Shown here piece by piece: positions 35,597 to 48,622 of a stretch of 64,000 bases of DNA (position 1 is its first letter; each line of letters begins with the position of its first letter). The notes under the pieces are model-generated. The model did no database searches. It was given only the letters and a program-made list of their open reading frames with translations, and had not been told where the DNA came from. A program made the position numbers and the translations under genes. Source of the stretch: Tethya wilhelma (taxonomy: Eukaryota; Porifera; Demospongiae; Tethyida; Tethyidae); contig CAXIPT010000004.1 of NCBI GenBank assembly GCA_964030475.1, positions 6,400,750 to 6,464,749 of the forward strand. Reading direction: 5' to 3'.

Positions 35597-37176
35597 AAGC
35601 TTAGCCTGCAAATTCTCAAATAAAATAAAATGCAATAGATACGTACAGCAAAAGAATACAAAAGGCTTACATAGGCGGGTTAAAATGGTAAAAAAAAAAA
35701 AGTTGGAGGTAAAAATTTCCTGCTGCAAGCATCAAAGTGGGCATTATATAGAAGTTAACTAAAATTTTTCCTATTTACTGACCTCTACGAATGCGTCAGT
35801 GAGTTCGCTGCTCCTGTCCATAATAGGAAGGTCCCGAGCAGACACAACCTTCACTTGGACAATACCAGGCATCTCTAACTTGAAGGCGTAGAGTAAGCCA
35901 CCAATTATCGGCCACCATCGAATTCGGACGCGATTTTTGACCTACCAGCTGGTGCAACTACTCCAAGTTTGGTACCACAAGATAGCCCATGAAAAGTTAC
36001 ACNTGATATAGAAATCTTGGACACACCCCTTCATGATTCACTAATTAAATTAGCGATAGCAAAAGTACCGCCCACTCAAAATACTCTAACCTTAAAATTC
36101 ACCTTGGATTACTTTACTTTTTATTGAAAACAGCTACTTCTATCATTGTAGCGAGTGTAGAAACAAAGTACTAAGACTTTTCTACGCTTTGTTGTTCAGT
36201 TGCAACAACTCTCCAAACACAGGAGGTACAAGCGAGGTATACAGTAGCCATCTTGGTCAACTTCAAAAGACTGGACAAGCTGATTCAAATTGTCCCACAA
36301 ATCTCATTTCCTGTTCATGTGGTCTTTACATTCCATTATTGCAGTAACTGTACACATTGTGGATAAGACCTTGCCAGTTTAGAGAAGTGCATTTGTAAAC
36401 TCTTAGAAATACATATACGAGTACCAGCTGTGACGTCATATGTGGGCATTTAATTTGCACTACAAAAGCTACATGTACTACATGATAGAAACACATAATC
36501 ATATTCATTGCAAACCGCGTAAAACTGTGCATGTGTACGTGTGTAAACGCTGCATGCTTGCGTCATATGTTCTGCGGTTTGTAGTGGCAGCTGCCAAAAT
36601 CCAGATCAGGTAAAAGTGAGGTCTTAGTACAGAATGAATAGTGTTGTATATACTCTTTTATTTCATACAGTGGCATATCCAGAATGAGAATGGAGATGGG
36701 CGCTGCAAATTTTTGAAAACTACACCCATTTTAGACAAACCACGCACAATCCACGTGATTTAGCTCCACCCATTTTTTAATGGTGACTGTGAGTCCAATG
36801 AACTCGCGCTACCGCTACTGAGCTGTCTCAAATGTCTTCTTAATTATTATAGCTGCATGATAATATTCTATTTATTCAAGATTCTAAAATAACAAGCGAT
36901 TATTGCGTATATAAAAGCACATTGAATAATTTAATTTCTGGGTTAGTCCAGCTAACCCCCATCCCCTCCCTGGATCTGCCGCCACTGGCATGCATAAAAC
37001 TACCTTATGTGTACAGTTAGAAGTTTTCAAAGAATAAAATTTTCGCAGAAAAGCCTTGCAATTTTAGGGCAACTGGAAAACGCTGAAATGAAATTTGAAA
37101 GCGGGAATGTACGGGAACGGAAACGAGTGACGACCTTTACCAACACCCATAGTTGGCTTTACTTTAGCATTGACTA

Positions 37177-37337
37177 AGTCCAGAGGAGGTGCGACACGAG
37201 TGCGCCTTTGCTGAGCTGGCAAAGCAGGTGCACGTGATCAATTCTCATTGTGAAGTATTGCGGTCACATGATTGGAATGTAATTAACAGACTTGCCAGCT
37301 CAGCAAAGGCGCACTCGTGTCGTACCTCCTCTGGACT
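37177..37337. mobile_element. 161-base MITE with about 46-base terminal inverted repeats
   Basis: Ends agtccagaggaggtgcgaca and its inverse, and the arms extend through gcgcctttgctgagctggca. The middle is 70 bases without coding capacity. Confidence 0.85.
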
Positions 37338-37347
37338 AAGTCTGGTA

Positions 37348-38056
37348 CTACTTTAGTCTCGTCCCTAGACCCAGCCTCTTTCGTCAGCGAAAAATGGGGT
37401 CTAGAAAAACTGGCACACTTCTGTGTTCTTCGCCAAGCGGATCTTGGCGGCTCCAATCAGATCGCTTACACGAAGTTATAGGTGACAATCATGTCCCATG
37501 ACCAAACGTTTATCTGCAAAGTCGTGAAATTTTGTAAATAATGTCTGGTGAAATTTTGGAATGTGACATGTGTCAAAGTTTTGCTTGTGCAAGTCTTGAA
37601 CTTTGTTGAAAACTACAATCATAGATATATACGATCGAACTAACTACCACGGATGTGACTCAGTCACATCTGACTGTCACTGAGAGATAGTGCTTTGACT
37701 TCAAAGGCGCGAGTTCCTGGTTTCTTGTAGCAAGTCTAGTTTAGCGTGACAGCCTGTTCCTTCCTTGGCTTCATGGGGCACTCTTTTCTCTGCTAATTGC
37801 TGATTTCTCTCTTCTCTGAGAGGCTTATAGGTCTGTTCTGATTCTTTGACCTCTAACTTAGTCATAAAAATCTAGTAAAAACTGTTGTATGCGAATATGC
37901 AGCGATTCCCTAGTAAATTTTTGAGGTTATGGATGCACGTGCAGCATGACGAAACTACATTCCAGAATTTCACCGGAAGTGTACGTGCCAGTTTTTCTAG
38001 ACTCCAATTTTTTTGCTGGCGAAAGGGGCGTAGTCTAGGGACGAGACAAGTACTAC
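37348..38056. mobile_element. MITE with 8-base target duplication (hAT-like)
   Basis: TIRs of about 65 bases start ttagtctcgtccctagaccc and end with a near inverse (gtctagggacgagacaa). The flanks carry GTACTACT on both sides, an 8-base target duplication as made by hAT transposases. No open frame for a transposase. Confidence 0.65.
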
Positions 38057-38389
38057 TAAACAGTGACTATATATCATGCAGCTAGCTTGCAGTCTGCACT
38101 AAGACGTCAATTTTACCTGATTCGTGAATCCGGTTTGGTTTGTATTAGACCATAGGGAGCAGAATGTCTGCGTTTACATAGCTAGGGTTCTAATGTTCAT
38201 ATTTTTCTTGTGATAGTCGTTCTGTAGCTCCTTTTTATAAAATCATGTTGTTTAAAACTTTGTAAGGCTACATAATTCAGTATATCTACAGCTGGATGAG
38301 TCCAGATGGATCTTATTATACATAGACTATAAGTCTGAATCCTGTTAAATCATTATAACTGTTACAATAATAAAAATTAAACTTACTAC

Positions 38390-38446
38390 TTTTTCTTTCA
38401 TGTCTTCCTTTGTCAGTGGCTTCTCTTTAATTAATTTTGCTGCCAT
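38390..38446 (-). CDS. possible first coding exon of an unidentified gene
   Basis: An ATG after an AT-rich leader opens MAAKLIKEKPLTKEDMKEK and is followed by a donor-like GTAGTAAG. No continuation could be found below it. The composition looks like a real protein start, but the evidence is one short exon. Confidence 0.3.
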
Positions 38447-39474
38447 AATTTAATTTCTCAATTCTTGATGGTTTAAAAAAATTACATGTATATATATGCA
38501 CCTCTGTATATAGTCGAGATATTTTATTATACTGCACTAACAGTGTTACTGACACACCCTTTTTTATTGTGCAAATATGTATGTGTGTGAATGACCTCTA
38601 AAGGAAGTACTTTAAAAATTGTTATTCTCAATATTCATCATGTTTGCATTCATGGCTAATGAAAAAAAGCATTTTTAATTAATTTTTTATGTGTATACTA
38701 CTCATAAGTCATAATATCTTTACAATAATTGATCCTATATATATACACTGCGTGTTTATAAATAATGTTATATCTTGTCCAAGAGTAAATTAATTTTATA
38801 CCCTATATAATAAAGCTATTTATAATAATTATTATTAATTAAAAATGGCCATTTTATCTGAGGCAGCATATTATGCAAATATTTCAAAATAGCATAGGCA
38901 TATTCTCTGAAATATATAATGGCATAGATAACCTATTGTATATTATGCACAATATTAATAACAGTTAATTTCATGCAAAGACTACTCGTGTATATAGTCC
39001 AAACCAAAGCAACACTTATCATAATAATTATATGCACTGTAGGCCTAAGTATATTATGCTAAAATTAATCTCCAATTGTGCTTTCTGAAAATGCTCAAAT
39101 ATTTCTCCTCTTATGCTATAAATCTTACCCTATTATGCTCCTAATAATTTTGACACTCTTGAAATTTAGCCAATGCTCATGAAAAGCTTTAGTATTACTC
39201 TTTGCTAGTTTTTTGGCTTACCTAGCTACTTTTTTCTGGCTGCACCTGTTTTCAACGCTAAATCTGAGCGTTTTGGATCGCAAACACGTCAAATGTAAGC
39301 CACACCCCCCGAGATCAAGGACAATATTATACTGGAAAAGTGTTTGATACTAGAAGCTTCCAATTAGGCTTAAAATTATGCCGGTGTCATAGGACTAGAG
39401 CTCCCCAGGAAAATTTTCTCTGCATGTGGGAAAAATTTTCCTAAGGGTATTTCCTGAGTGGATTCCCCCCCCCN

Positions 39475-42276
39475 AGGCAGCCTTAGGTAGGCTCTAGTAC
39501 TGGGCTGCGGCATGTACTTTAAGTGGTAATGAGTGTTGGTATCATGACAATCTCTGATCTAACTACATGTCTGCTAAAAAGTGGGAAAGGCCCTACACCT
39601 TACTTACAATTAAGGTAGTTTATAATTATAGTATTGGCACTTTATGAAACGTGAAACACTATACACCCTCTAGTTAGATGCTCCCTCCCGCTGATTCGCA
39701 GTGCTCATAAACTCCTGATATTATAAATCTAAATTAGTAAAGAAATTCATTAAAATAAGCATGCAGTGTGTGGCAATGCTGGCATGTCTCAGCTTTGGCA
39801 CACAACTATTTCATTTCCGGTCAAAACTTGCTTATAATTAGTACGTGAAGATGATTCAATACAATTAAACAATCAGGTGTAGCAGTTGTAAACTTCAAAA
39901 TACTTACCAGCTTATAAAGACATTAACAGCTTTCTTACTGCTGCCTAGGTCGACTTTGATTGCATAAAGAGCAAAACGGGGCTCTTTATCTGGGAGCTCA
40001 TTGTTTACGAATGTGTCCCAGGCTTGCTTGGCGTCGGCATATGGGAGATAGCTGGTGTTTTCTTGGCTTTTTTTACTCAACTTGACATGGTTTTTGTCTT
40101 CACTGATCTCAAAGGTAACCCAACTGTACTTATCATCCACTAATAGTTCTTGACCTATAGTTGTAACTTCCTCATCAACTGTAGCACCCTGCATTATATA
40201 ATGATTCAAATTATTAATCATAATCCACACATGATTGATATACGCAGTGACAACCCAAATAGTTTTTTCTCCCGGCATAGATAGCACAATAAAAATTATT
40301 AAACTATCGTGAGACTTATGTCAGGTGAGATAGTGATACAATCTTATAATTACACGTGGTCTAATTTGTCAAGCTAACATACCAATGCCATGATTTGTTT
40401 GTTTATTTTCAAAGAACACAACTCCAAAAAGAACACAATATCAACCTCTTCTCACGATCTGCTCGATGGGTGAACAGCTCTGTCCTTATATATAATAATT
40501 AATTATGTAAAAAAAAATGTAGTACTATAAATTATATACATGTAGCTAGTGCAATACTATGCATGTAGTAACTGACGTCAATTGTGCATACATAATTTGG
40601 TAGTACATACTGATGACAACCTAATTGATATATACATGACAATATCACACAATGTAATAGGAACAATTGGAATACATCGTACACGTGTTTATAGCATTTT
40701 CTTTTACACGTGTTAACACACTACGGTAGTGTACTAAAGTGGTACATGACAACCTAACATAGTTTGGTAGTATATATTACATTATTCTATGCATGGTGCA
40801 ATACTGTGTATGTAGTAACTGACGTCAATTGCACAATTATAAGGTCTACATCCAGAGCTCGAAATAACAGTCGGTCATCGGTCATCGGTCATTTTCCATG
40901 CATTTAATCAAATTGACCTCTCAAAACAGCTTATGCACGGACACTTTGTCCAGACAAAAAAACTAGCCCATAAAAATAATTATTGTCGTCACTAAAATTC
41001 ACATTGTGGTTCATGGTTTGTAACAGCCACTTGTAGTAAGCAGAAGCAGGCCCTACCCTTGTGTCTCTCTGTAAACACTAGTGCTATAAATGTGGTCAGC
41101 TTAAATGGCCCTGCTCTTTAGTAAAATGACCACACAAATGACATTTGTACTGACATTTTGACCTTGCACTCTAAAAAATTTCGACCTCTGTACATCAGTG
41201 AACATTACTCGGTAGTATACTGATGATGATCTAATTGATATGACTATCATGCGTACGGTAGTACGTATAATAGGAATGGGTCGACTGTCCCATAGACCCA
41301 ATACAAAATGTTGGTCCGTAAAAATCTAGTCAAACAAAATTAAGCCTTCAAACTTGCTCAGAGGCTCTACCTGGCAGATTACCAATCGCATGCAAGGCCT
41401 AAAACTCACAGAAACTTTCCTCAGTACTCGTAGAGAGAGCTAGTGGGAAGCCACAACAGTGTTATTTTTGTTCTCCTAACGTACGTACGTACGTACTTTC
41501 TAACTGACTTACTTGAAAAGCATTTCCAGAAAACCAGAATGTGTTGAGCCAACTTTGACAGCACAAAGTAACTCCTTTTCATAGGTAGTACATTCTTTGA
41601 CACTCGTTTACATCACAAAAACCTAAACAAAAACTAGAAAGCTTTGAAACTGAGAGTATAAATTCATGTACTTCAATGTAGCCATTTGTAGGTAGAGTTC
41701 AAAGGTCATTGATTATCCACGTGGCATTTAATACGCATGCGCATTAGCTGCTCTAGCAGACAATAGCTGCTACTCAGATAACTCAAGCTTTTTGTAAGGA
41801 CTAACCAGTCTCTGATGGTCTCCTCACCATAGTGTTGAAAAAAGTGAATGAACAAGTAGTAAAAATTTCAAAAAAAATAAGCAGTGTAGGAATGGGCAGT
41901 GCTGTAAAAAGTATTGGAACAAGGAATGGTCTCAATTTCGGCACATTTTTTGTGCCCAAGTCTTGGCCAGTAATCTAGTCCTGACTGCAATACTTTATTC
42001 CACTTTTTAGCCAAGTGATAAAATTGGCAGGAATTTGAACCATTATATCATGTGATAAAATGCAATACTGATAAGCTATTCAAGTACAGATCAATCTTTG
42101 AACCATTTACAACAATTAGCTACAATTAGGTAATAATAATTATTATTAACTAGAGAGATCAAAATGAAAATGAAGTAGTCATGTGCCGAAATTGAGTCCA
42201 TTCCTTGTTCCAATACTTTTTACAGCACTGCCCATTCCTACACTGCTTATTTTTTTGAAATTTTTATCACAAAATA

Positions 42277-42306
<30 letters not shown>
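39475..42306 (-). repeat. right arm of the 2.83-kb inverted repeat
   Basis: Reverse complement of 26325-29156 with no differences that I could see. It begins immediately after the N at 39474 and ends in a (CT)n tract. Confidence 0.9.
39908..40391 (-). pseudogene. ADF/cofilin copy II, identical to copy I but lacking exon 3
   Basis: Exons 40391-40383 and 40188-39908 are identical to exons 1-2 of copy I. The arm ends at the N (39474) before exon 3, so the last 49 codons are absent. This is probably a duplicated contig rather than a biological truncation. Confidence 0.75.

Positions 42307-42350
<44 letters not shown>
42286..42350. repeat. (CT)n microsatellite at the end of the inverted repeat
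   Basis: About 65 bases of CT, matching the (GA)n at 26325-26350 where the left arm starts beside an N. Confidence 0.95.
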
Positions 42351-42689
42351 AATTTTAATTTCTAAAATATTGAATACTGTATATAGTAGCCTCGCTAACG
42401 TCTTCTCAGGTTCCTGATGGAGCAATGCCCCTCTCTCTCTTTTTAACCTTGCACAGGTCATCTGTGACTAAACTCATCTTACAACCTGAACACTCTAACT
42501 GAACTCCCAATATTGTTTTGTTGTTGTTGTTTTTCTTTAGCCTAAGCTTGAGTTTCTCTCTGAGTATAAGCTAATTTTGATCATGAGTGGGTGGATACAT
42601 CATTAAAATAACTTTCCTCCTGTATTTGCTTGTTGTGTGTCAGCTCTGATTGTGTATACATACTGTGTGTACTCTATGTACTGTGTTAG

Positions 42690-42745
42690 CTCCAGAGGAA
42701 GATTGGCCTAAGGACTATAGAAGTTGGTGAAAATTCTCAATTTTA
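42690..42745 (+). pseudogene. C2CD5: fragment of C2CD5 exon 8
   Basis: The frame LQRKIGLRTIEVGENS matches the exon that is frameshifted in copy ii but lacks the 4 inserted bases. It is isolated, with no neighbouring C2CD5 exon on this strand. Confidence 0.6.
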
Positions 42746-42934
42746 TTGCTTCAGTTATCTGAACAAATTCAGTTTTCCGAACGCTTGAAGTTAGGCTGTG
42801 CCCCGAGCTGGCCTGCCTGGCTATACAGTATCCAATTGAAATGTGCTAGGTAAAGGTCGTCGTTTTAATAAACCATTTTTCATCCAATGTTCTTCAGCAG
42901 ATTTACAAAAGTGGTCAAAAATAAAGATAGCAAC

Positions 42935-44277
42935 AGCTTTCCTATTGCTGCCTAGGTCGACTTTGATTTCATAAATAGCAAAACGAGGCTCTTCATCTGG
43001 GAGCTCATTCTTTAAGCTTTATGAATGTGTCCCACTCTTGCTTGGCATCGGCATATGAGAGAAAGCTGGTATTTTCTTGGCTTTTTTTACTCAACTTGAC
43101 GTGTTTTTCGTCATTACTAAGCTCAAGAGTCACCCAATAGTACTTGTCAGCAAATTTTATTTCGTGAAATATTATTGTAATTTCCTCGTCAATTGGAATA
43201 CCCTGCATTATGTAATGATTTAATTAATCATAATCTACACATGATTGATAACTAAACCACATGCTATCTCACGCACGCAGTCACAACCCAAATAGTTTTT
43301 TCTCTCATAAACAGCACAATAAAAATTATACAACTATCGTGAGACTTATGTAAAGTGAGATAATGATACAATCTTACTAGGAAAATGCACGACATTGATA
43401 GGGGCGAGCCTGAGCGACATTATGACTTATAATACAGTATGTATTTCATGTGTCTTAGGCTATAGTACTGCATGCATGGTATCTGTCAACAGCATTGCAG
43501 TTTGCACAACAGTTATACATCTAAACCACCCCCACCATAATGCTTAGTGTTTGTTTTTAAGCAAGGGGTGCATAGCCTGAGATATGTATCTTTTTCTTTG
43601 TTCAACATTGGTATGGACGGAGCAAGTGCTATAGAGTTGATCCTATGTCATAGCCTCTCATGGTAATATAATGACTCCAGACCTGTAACCCGTGTGTTAA
43701 ATAGTTTTCATGAGCAACCATGCATTGGTACATATAAAACGGTTCATGCAACCTTCAGAGTGTGTGAGTTTTCTGATTAATTTATCAGTGGTACAGTCTA
43801 TATATGCTGCTACTAATTTGCATGTAAACTGGCTGCCAGGCATATCTTGCCATTAAACATAATACTTTCAAAGTTAATAGCTAGGCTAACTGAGGCTATT
43901 ACTGATGCTCATTGGCAATATTCATAGCGCTCCACTGAATGAAGCAAACGTCTCTACTATGACTATATTCATATATCCACAAGTTGAGCATAAATAAAAC
44001 TTACAAAACGCTGAGTAGCAGCTATATAGCAGTAGATCATTTCACTCTATAGCAAACACTCTGGCAAACTCAATTGGCGCTAGCGCTGCCACGTGGATGA
44101 TCACGTGCACATAGGCTAAGCTGAAGGTCAAAGTCCTTGATTATCGAGCATACGACGACGACGACGAAAAAAAACAGAAGAGCCGACCTACTCACAAATG
44201 TGGGGCTCGCTCAGGCTCGCCCCAATAATTGTGGTCTAATTTGTCAAGCTAATTAACATACCATCATCTTGATTTGT
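42935..44277 (-). pseudogene. ADF/cofilin copy III, decayed
   Basis: Exon 1 remnant (ATG ATG, 44277-44272) and exon 2 (43202 downward) still read DEEITIIFHEIKFADKYYWV and KLSKKSQENTSFLSYADAKQ. A short insertion near 43010 (aagctt) then shifts the frame to a stop (FIKLKE). The donor and exon 3 are not recognisable. The promoter block is partly kept. Confidence 0.75.
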
Positions 44278-45066
44278 TTGTTTATTTTTAAAGAACACAA
44301 CATCAACTTCTTGTCTCAATCTGCTCGATGGGTGAACAGCTCTGTCCTTATATATATGTTTAAAAAAATGTTGTACTATAATTGTATAGCTATAGTGCAA
44401 TACTGTGCATACAGTACCTGGTGTCAATTGCCCAATTCAAGTGAACATAATTCAGTAGTATACTGATGACAACCTAATTGATACATTGTCATGACAATAT
44501 CATGCAGTATAATAGGAACAATTGGAACACATCGTACACGTGTTTATAGGATTTTCTTCACACGTGTTAACATAGTAAGGTAGTATACTAAAGTGGTACA
44601 TGACAACCTAACACGATTCGGGATTGCAGCTTGGTGCGTGCGTGTGTGTGTGTACGTGTGTGTACTTGTTGCTAAGACACCAGAGTGTAACTATACACCT
44701 CTTGCAACATATGATTATGCCGTACAGTATCCAATTGAAATGCGTTTGGTAAAGGTCGTCAAGTTATTACCAATATGCATGCTTCAGCAGATTTACCAAA
44801 GCAGCCTGGGAATGAAGCTGCCCAGCTTCCTTGGTAATCTTTTGACCTTACAACTGGCCCTCTTTGACTGAGCTCTTGTTACAAACATAACACTACCGTT
44901 ATAAGTTATAAACTCTTGATAATAGTTTGTTTTTTCTTTAGCCTGAGCTAGCTCAAGCTTCTCTATCTGTAGTTAATTTTGAGTGGGTAGATACATTACT
45001 TTCCTCCTATAATTTTGCTTGTTGTGTGACTGCTCTGATTATGCATGTATATGTATTCTATTGTGT

Positions 45067-45130
45067 TAGCTCTAGAGGAAGATTGGTCTAAGACTCTAAG
45101 GATTGTAAAAGTTTGTGGAAATTCTGTTGT
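45067..45130 (+). pseudogene. C2CD5: second dispersed fragment of C2CD5 exon 8
   Basis: ctctagaggaagattggtct... aligns with the exon encoding LQRKIGLRTIEVGGNSVV but has substitutions and small indels that break the frame. Flanking blocks (cagcagatttaccaaagcag; the acactctggtgtcttagcaa block) match inverted sequence around 33000-33110. Confidence 0.55.
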
Positions 45131-45599
45131 TGTGCACATGCTCACACAGTTGTGCTGTACGTACTTGTTACCAAGACACTAGAATGTAACTACATACTTA
45201 CAACATATGATTATGTATGTCCCTCAAGTGGTTGGCTTTTTGTTGAAATGGCAATACCGTGATACAGTATCAAGTTGAAATATGTTTGGTAAAGGTCGCT
45301 GTTTTAATAAACCATTTTTTGATCAATATCACAACAACCCCATGCATCAGGCATATAGCTACAGCTCCCACCCATAGAGCCATATCTCTGCAATAAATGG
45401 TTGCCATAACAACACAATTATGTGTACATGATTATGGCCCACCGTAAGGTTGGATGTCTAGAAGCATACCCATGATCCCTTTTGAGCCAGTGCATGAGCA
45501 TTCTTTTGACACTTTTGTCACAAGTATAATAATTACAAGTAAAAAAATAATTTCAAGCAAAAAAAACATAATGAGAGACATGGGGTAATGGCTAATTGT

Positions 45600-45790
45600 A
45601 AATCGTAAAAAGAAAACAAACTAAATGAAATGGCTGATTAAGAGTGTGTGTAAAGTTCTTCCTGTATTGACTGCATGTAACTCTCTCTTTCCATGTTGAG
45701 TCCATCATTTTGCCCACAGGAAGAATTCCTTACACACTCTAACAGCCATTCCATCTTGTTTGCTTTCTTTTTACGATTTAGCCATTCCAG
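45600..45790. repeat. palindromic element, relative of 31195-31385
   Basis: Inverted arms (aagaaaacaaactaaatgaa near the start; tccatcttgtttgctttctt near the end) around a centre with tgcatgtaactctctctttc. Confidence 0.6.
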
Positions 45791-46013
45791 GCCCGTGTCT
45801 GATACGTTTTTTACTTGTTTAATTGTTCTCATTTTTTCATAATTCTAGAAATCACATTAATTACATACCATGCCAGTCAATCATAATCATACACTATAGT
45901 GTGGTATATACTCTGTTACTAATAAAAACACGCATTTAATTCATATATTGTAGTTATACAATGACATGTTAAGTCTCAATGAAGTTTGCAGTTGTCTTCC
46001 ACACTGTGACACA

Positions 46014-47237
46014 TCAAGGCGCCAGTGTAGCAAATGCTGCATAAAAATAATCTTTATTAGTTCCCTTACATAGCTTGAACCCAGATCCACACTTCTTCAT
46101 AACAATACTCTCTGCACCTGAGTACATAATGCTTTTGTTCACACTCCGCCAAGAACCCTCTGGGTACCTATATACGTATTATTACAATTTCAATACTAAA
46201 AGTAGTAAAAAAATTCATTAAAATACGCATGCGGTATGTGGCAGTGCTGGCATGTCTCATGCAGCTTACTTTGGCACACGACTATTTCATTTTTGGCCAA
46301 AACTTGCTTATAATTAAAGTCTAGCCTCGTTTCCAGGCCTTTCCCGGTGCATATTTTAGATTTTGCTAGTTGCAAAGTTAAGCCGGGGAAGGTCATGTAT
46401 AGCGCACATGTCTGTGGATTCAGATAATCAAAATTCAGATTTAGACATGTTTTTAGATCTGTATATATACAAACATAAATACTACTTCAGATAAAACTAA
46501 GACATTGTATCTTTTCAAAACATAGATTTAGTTTTGCCTTTAAAAATTCAGATATTCCACGCCAAATGTTCATATACAATTCAGATGCACTTTAGATCTT
46601 GGTACACATTGTCTTCAAATTGATATGTACTTCAGACTTTTTTTAGATATGAACCCTCCATTAGTGTTAGTATGTGAAGATGATTCAACACAATTAATCG
46701 AGTGCAGCAGTTTTAAACTTCAAAATACTTACCAGCCTACAAAGACAGCAGCAGTTTTGAAAATGCCATCTGGTTGGTTGACTTTGATGCTGTAAGCAGC
46801 ATATCGGGGCTCTTCATCTGGGAGCTCATTCTTAATGAATGTGTCCCACGCTTGCTTGGCATCGGCATATGAGGTAGAGATGGTGCTGTCTTGGCTTTTT
46901 TTACTCAACTTGACATATTTTTTGTCGTCGCTAAGCTCAAAGGTAGCCCAATTGTACTTGTAAGAATGTAGTATTTCTTGAAATATTGTTACAACTTCCT
47001 CACCAACATCGACACCCTTTATAGTGATACAAATTATTAATCATGATCTACACATCATTGATAACTACACCACATGCAACCTCACGCACGCAGTCACAAC
47101 TCAAATAGTATTTTTTTTTCTTTCTCATAGACAGCACAATAAATATCGTACAACTATCGTGAGACTTATGTCAGGTGAGATAATGATACAGTCTTATAAT
47201 AATGGTCTAATTTGTCAAGCTAACATACCGTTGCCAT
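46014..47237 (-). CDS. ADF/cofilin-homology protein, copy IV
   Basis: Exons 47237-47229 (MAT), 47016-46733 and 46167-46014 join in phase to 148 residues. It keeps the ADF-H layout: GVDVGEEVVTIFQEILHSYK, YADAKQAWDTFIKNELPDEE, PRYAAYSIKV, then VGWYPEGSWRSVNKSIMYSG and a C-terminal LCKGTNKDYFYAAFATLAP. The exon positions equal those of copy I, but the proteins differ at many sites while the frames stay open, so both are probably functional paralogues. The W-Y-P variant replaces W-V-P of copy I. The promoter block is conserved. Confidence 0.78.
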
Positions 47238-48209
47238 GATTTGTTTGTTTATTTTCAAAGAACACAACTCCAAAAAGAACACTTCTTCTCTCGATCTGCT
47301 CGATGGATGAACAGCTCTGTCCTTATATATATGTAAAAAAAATGAGGTACTATAATTATATAGCTAGTGCAATACTATGCATATAGTACCTGACGTCTGT
47401 TGTGCAATTATAAGGTCTACATCAGTGAACATAATTCGGTAGTATACTGATGACAACCTAATTGATACATTGTCATCACAATATCACGCAATATAATAGA
47501 AACAAATTGGAATACATCGTACACGCGTTTATAGCATTTTCTTTTACATGTGTTTACATATTACGGTAGTATACTAAAGTGGTGTGTGACAATTACCTAA
47601 CACAATTCGGCATTGCAGTTTGATTGTACTATTAATTATAGACGTTTTCATTACATCATTTTATGTCATTTTTTGGGCGTGGTTCACGTAGCAACTGCTC
47701 GTTTTGGTGTACAGCTATATATCAAAAATCACCTGTATAATCAAGCTTTTTTGCTGCATGTATAAAATGCAGACTGGAATGCAATCTCCCATACATTCTC
47801 AGTACTTACACTACTGCCTTGTAAGCCAGTACCTATAAACTGATTGTTGAGCATTATCTATCACGAGTGAAAATTTGCAGATTCACATGCTAATTTACAT
47901 ATTCATCTGTACACCACTGACATGACGTCATATGAAAAAGGTCTATATGAAAAACTGTGCCTTGCAAATTGCAATGCAATTCTTCCCAGCTGTAATTGTC
48001 AACACATGCAATAGTGAATAATTGTGTTATGTATTTTTAAGCTTCTGAATCAGTGCATACGCACGTGAGTAGCACACCAAATGACCATAGAGCTGCCATT
48101 CTTCACATTATCCCATATATATATACTTACGTTCATGAGTCGAAAATATATTGAAAATGGTCATGTAGAATTATGCAAAACAGTGTCCTTGCTGAGATTG
48201 GATCCTTTG

Positions 48210-48271
<62 letters not shown>

Positions 48272-48561
48272 NNNNNNNNNNNNNNNNNNNNNNNNNNNNN
48301 NNNNNNNNNNNNNNNNNNNNNNNNNNNNNNNNNNNNNNNNNNNNNNNNNNNNNNNNNNNNNNNNNNNNNNNNNNNNNNNNNNNNNNNNNNNNNNNNNNNN
48401 NNNNNNNNNNNNNNNNNNNNNNNNNNNNNNNNNNNNNNNNNNNNNNNNNNNNNNNNNNNNNNNNNNNNNNNNNNNNNNNNNNNNNNNNNNNNNNNNNNNN
48501 NNNNNNNNNNNNNNNNNNNNNNNNNNNNNNNNNNNNNNNNNNNNNNNNNNNNNNNNNNNNN

Positions 48562-48622
<61 letters not shown>

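Larger units (their letters stand above)
33196..35872 (-). pseudogene. C2CD5: C2CD5 5' half, copy ii, with frameshift and exon duplication
   Basis: Exons 35872-35783, 35422-35336, 35150-35110, 34756-34620, 34506-34411, 34278-34193 and 34045-33976 are in phase and encode the whole C2 domain and the next conserved block: VEEEDLQAEPLQIK, LLDYDLYTAHDAIGRVYI, GWFPIFDTLHG, GIQGEVRVIVKVDMIKDQ, IHGFVEELVVNDDPEYQ, WMDKIRTPRASNEARQRL. The next exon (33260-33196, repeated near 33737) opens GELQRKIGL and continues in another frame as RTIEVGGNSVVGY: a net 4-base insertion creates a stop. Exons 7-8 are present twice, 477-479 bases apart, with an N at 33684 at the start of the upper copy. No later C2CD5 exon follows on this strand, and exon 1 has no kinase partner upstream. 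The copy is either a pseudogene or a mis-oriented piece of the real gene with a sequencing error. Confidence 0.85.
35873..38389. other. intergenic region with two MITEs, no exon seen
   Basis: Besides the elements at 37177-37337 and 37348-38056 and an N at 36003, I see no frame or motif that I can support. Confidence 0.5.
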
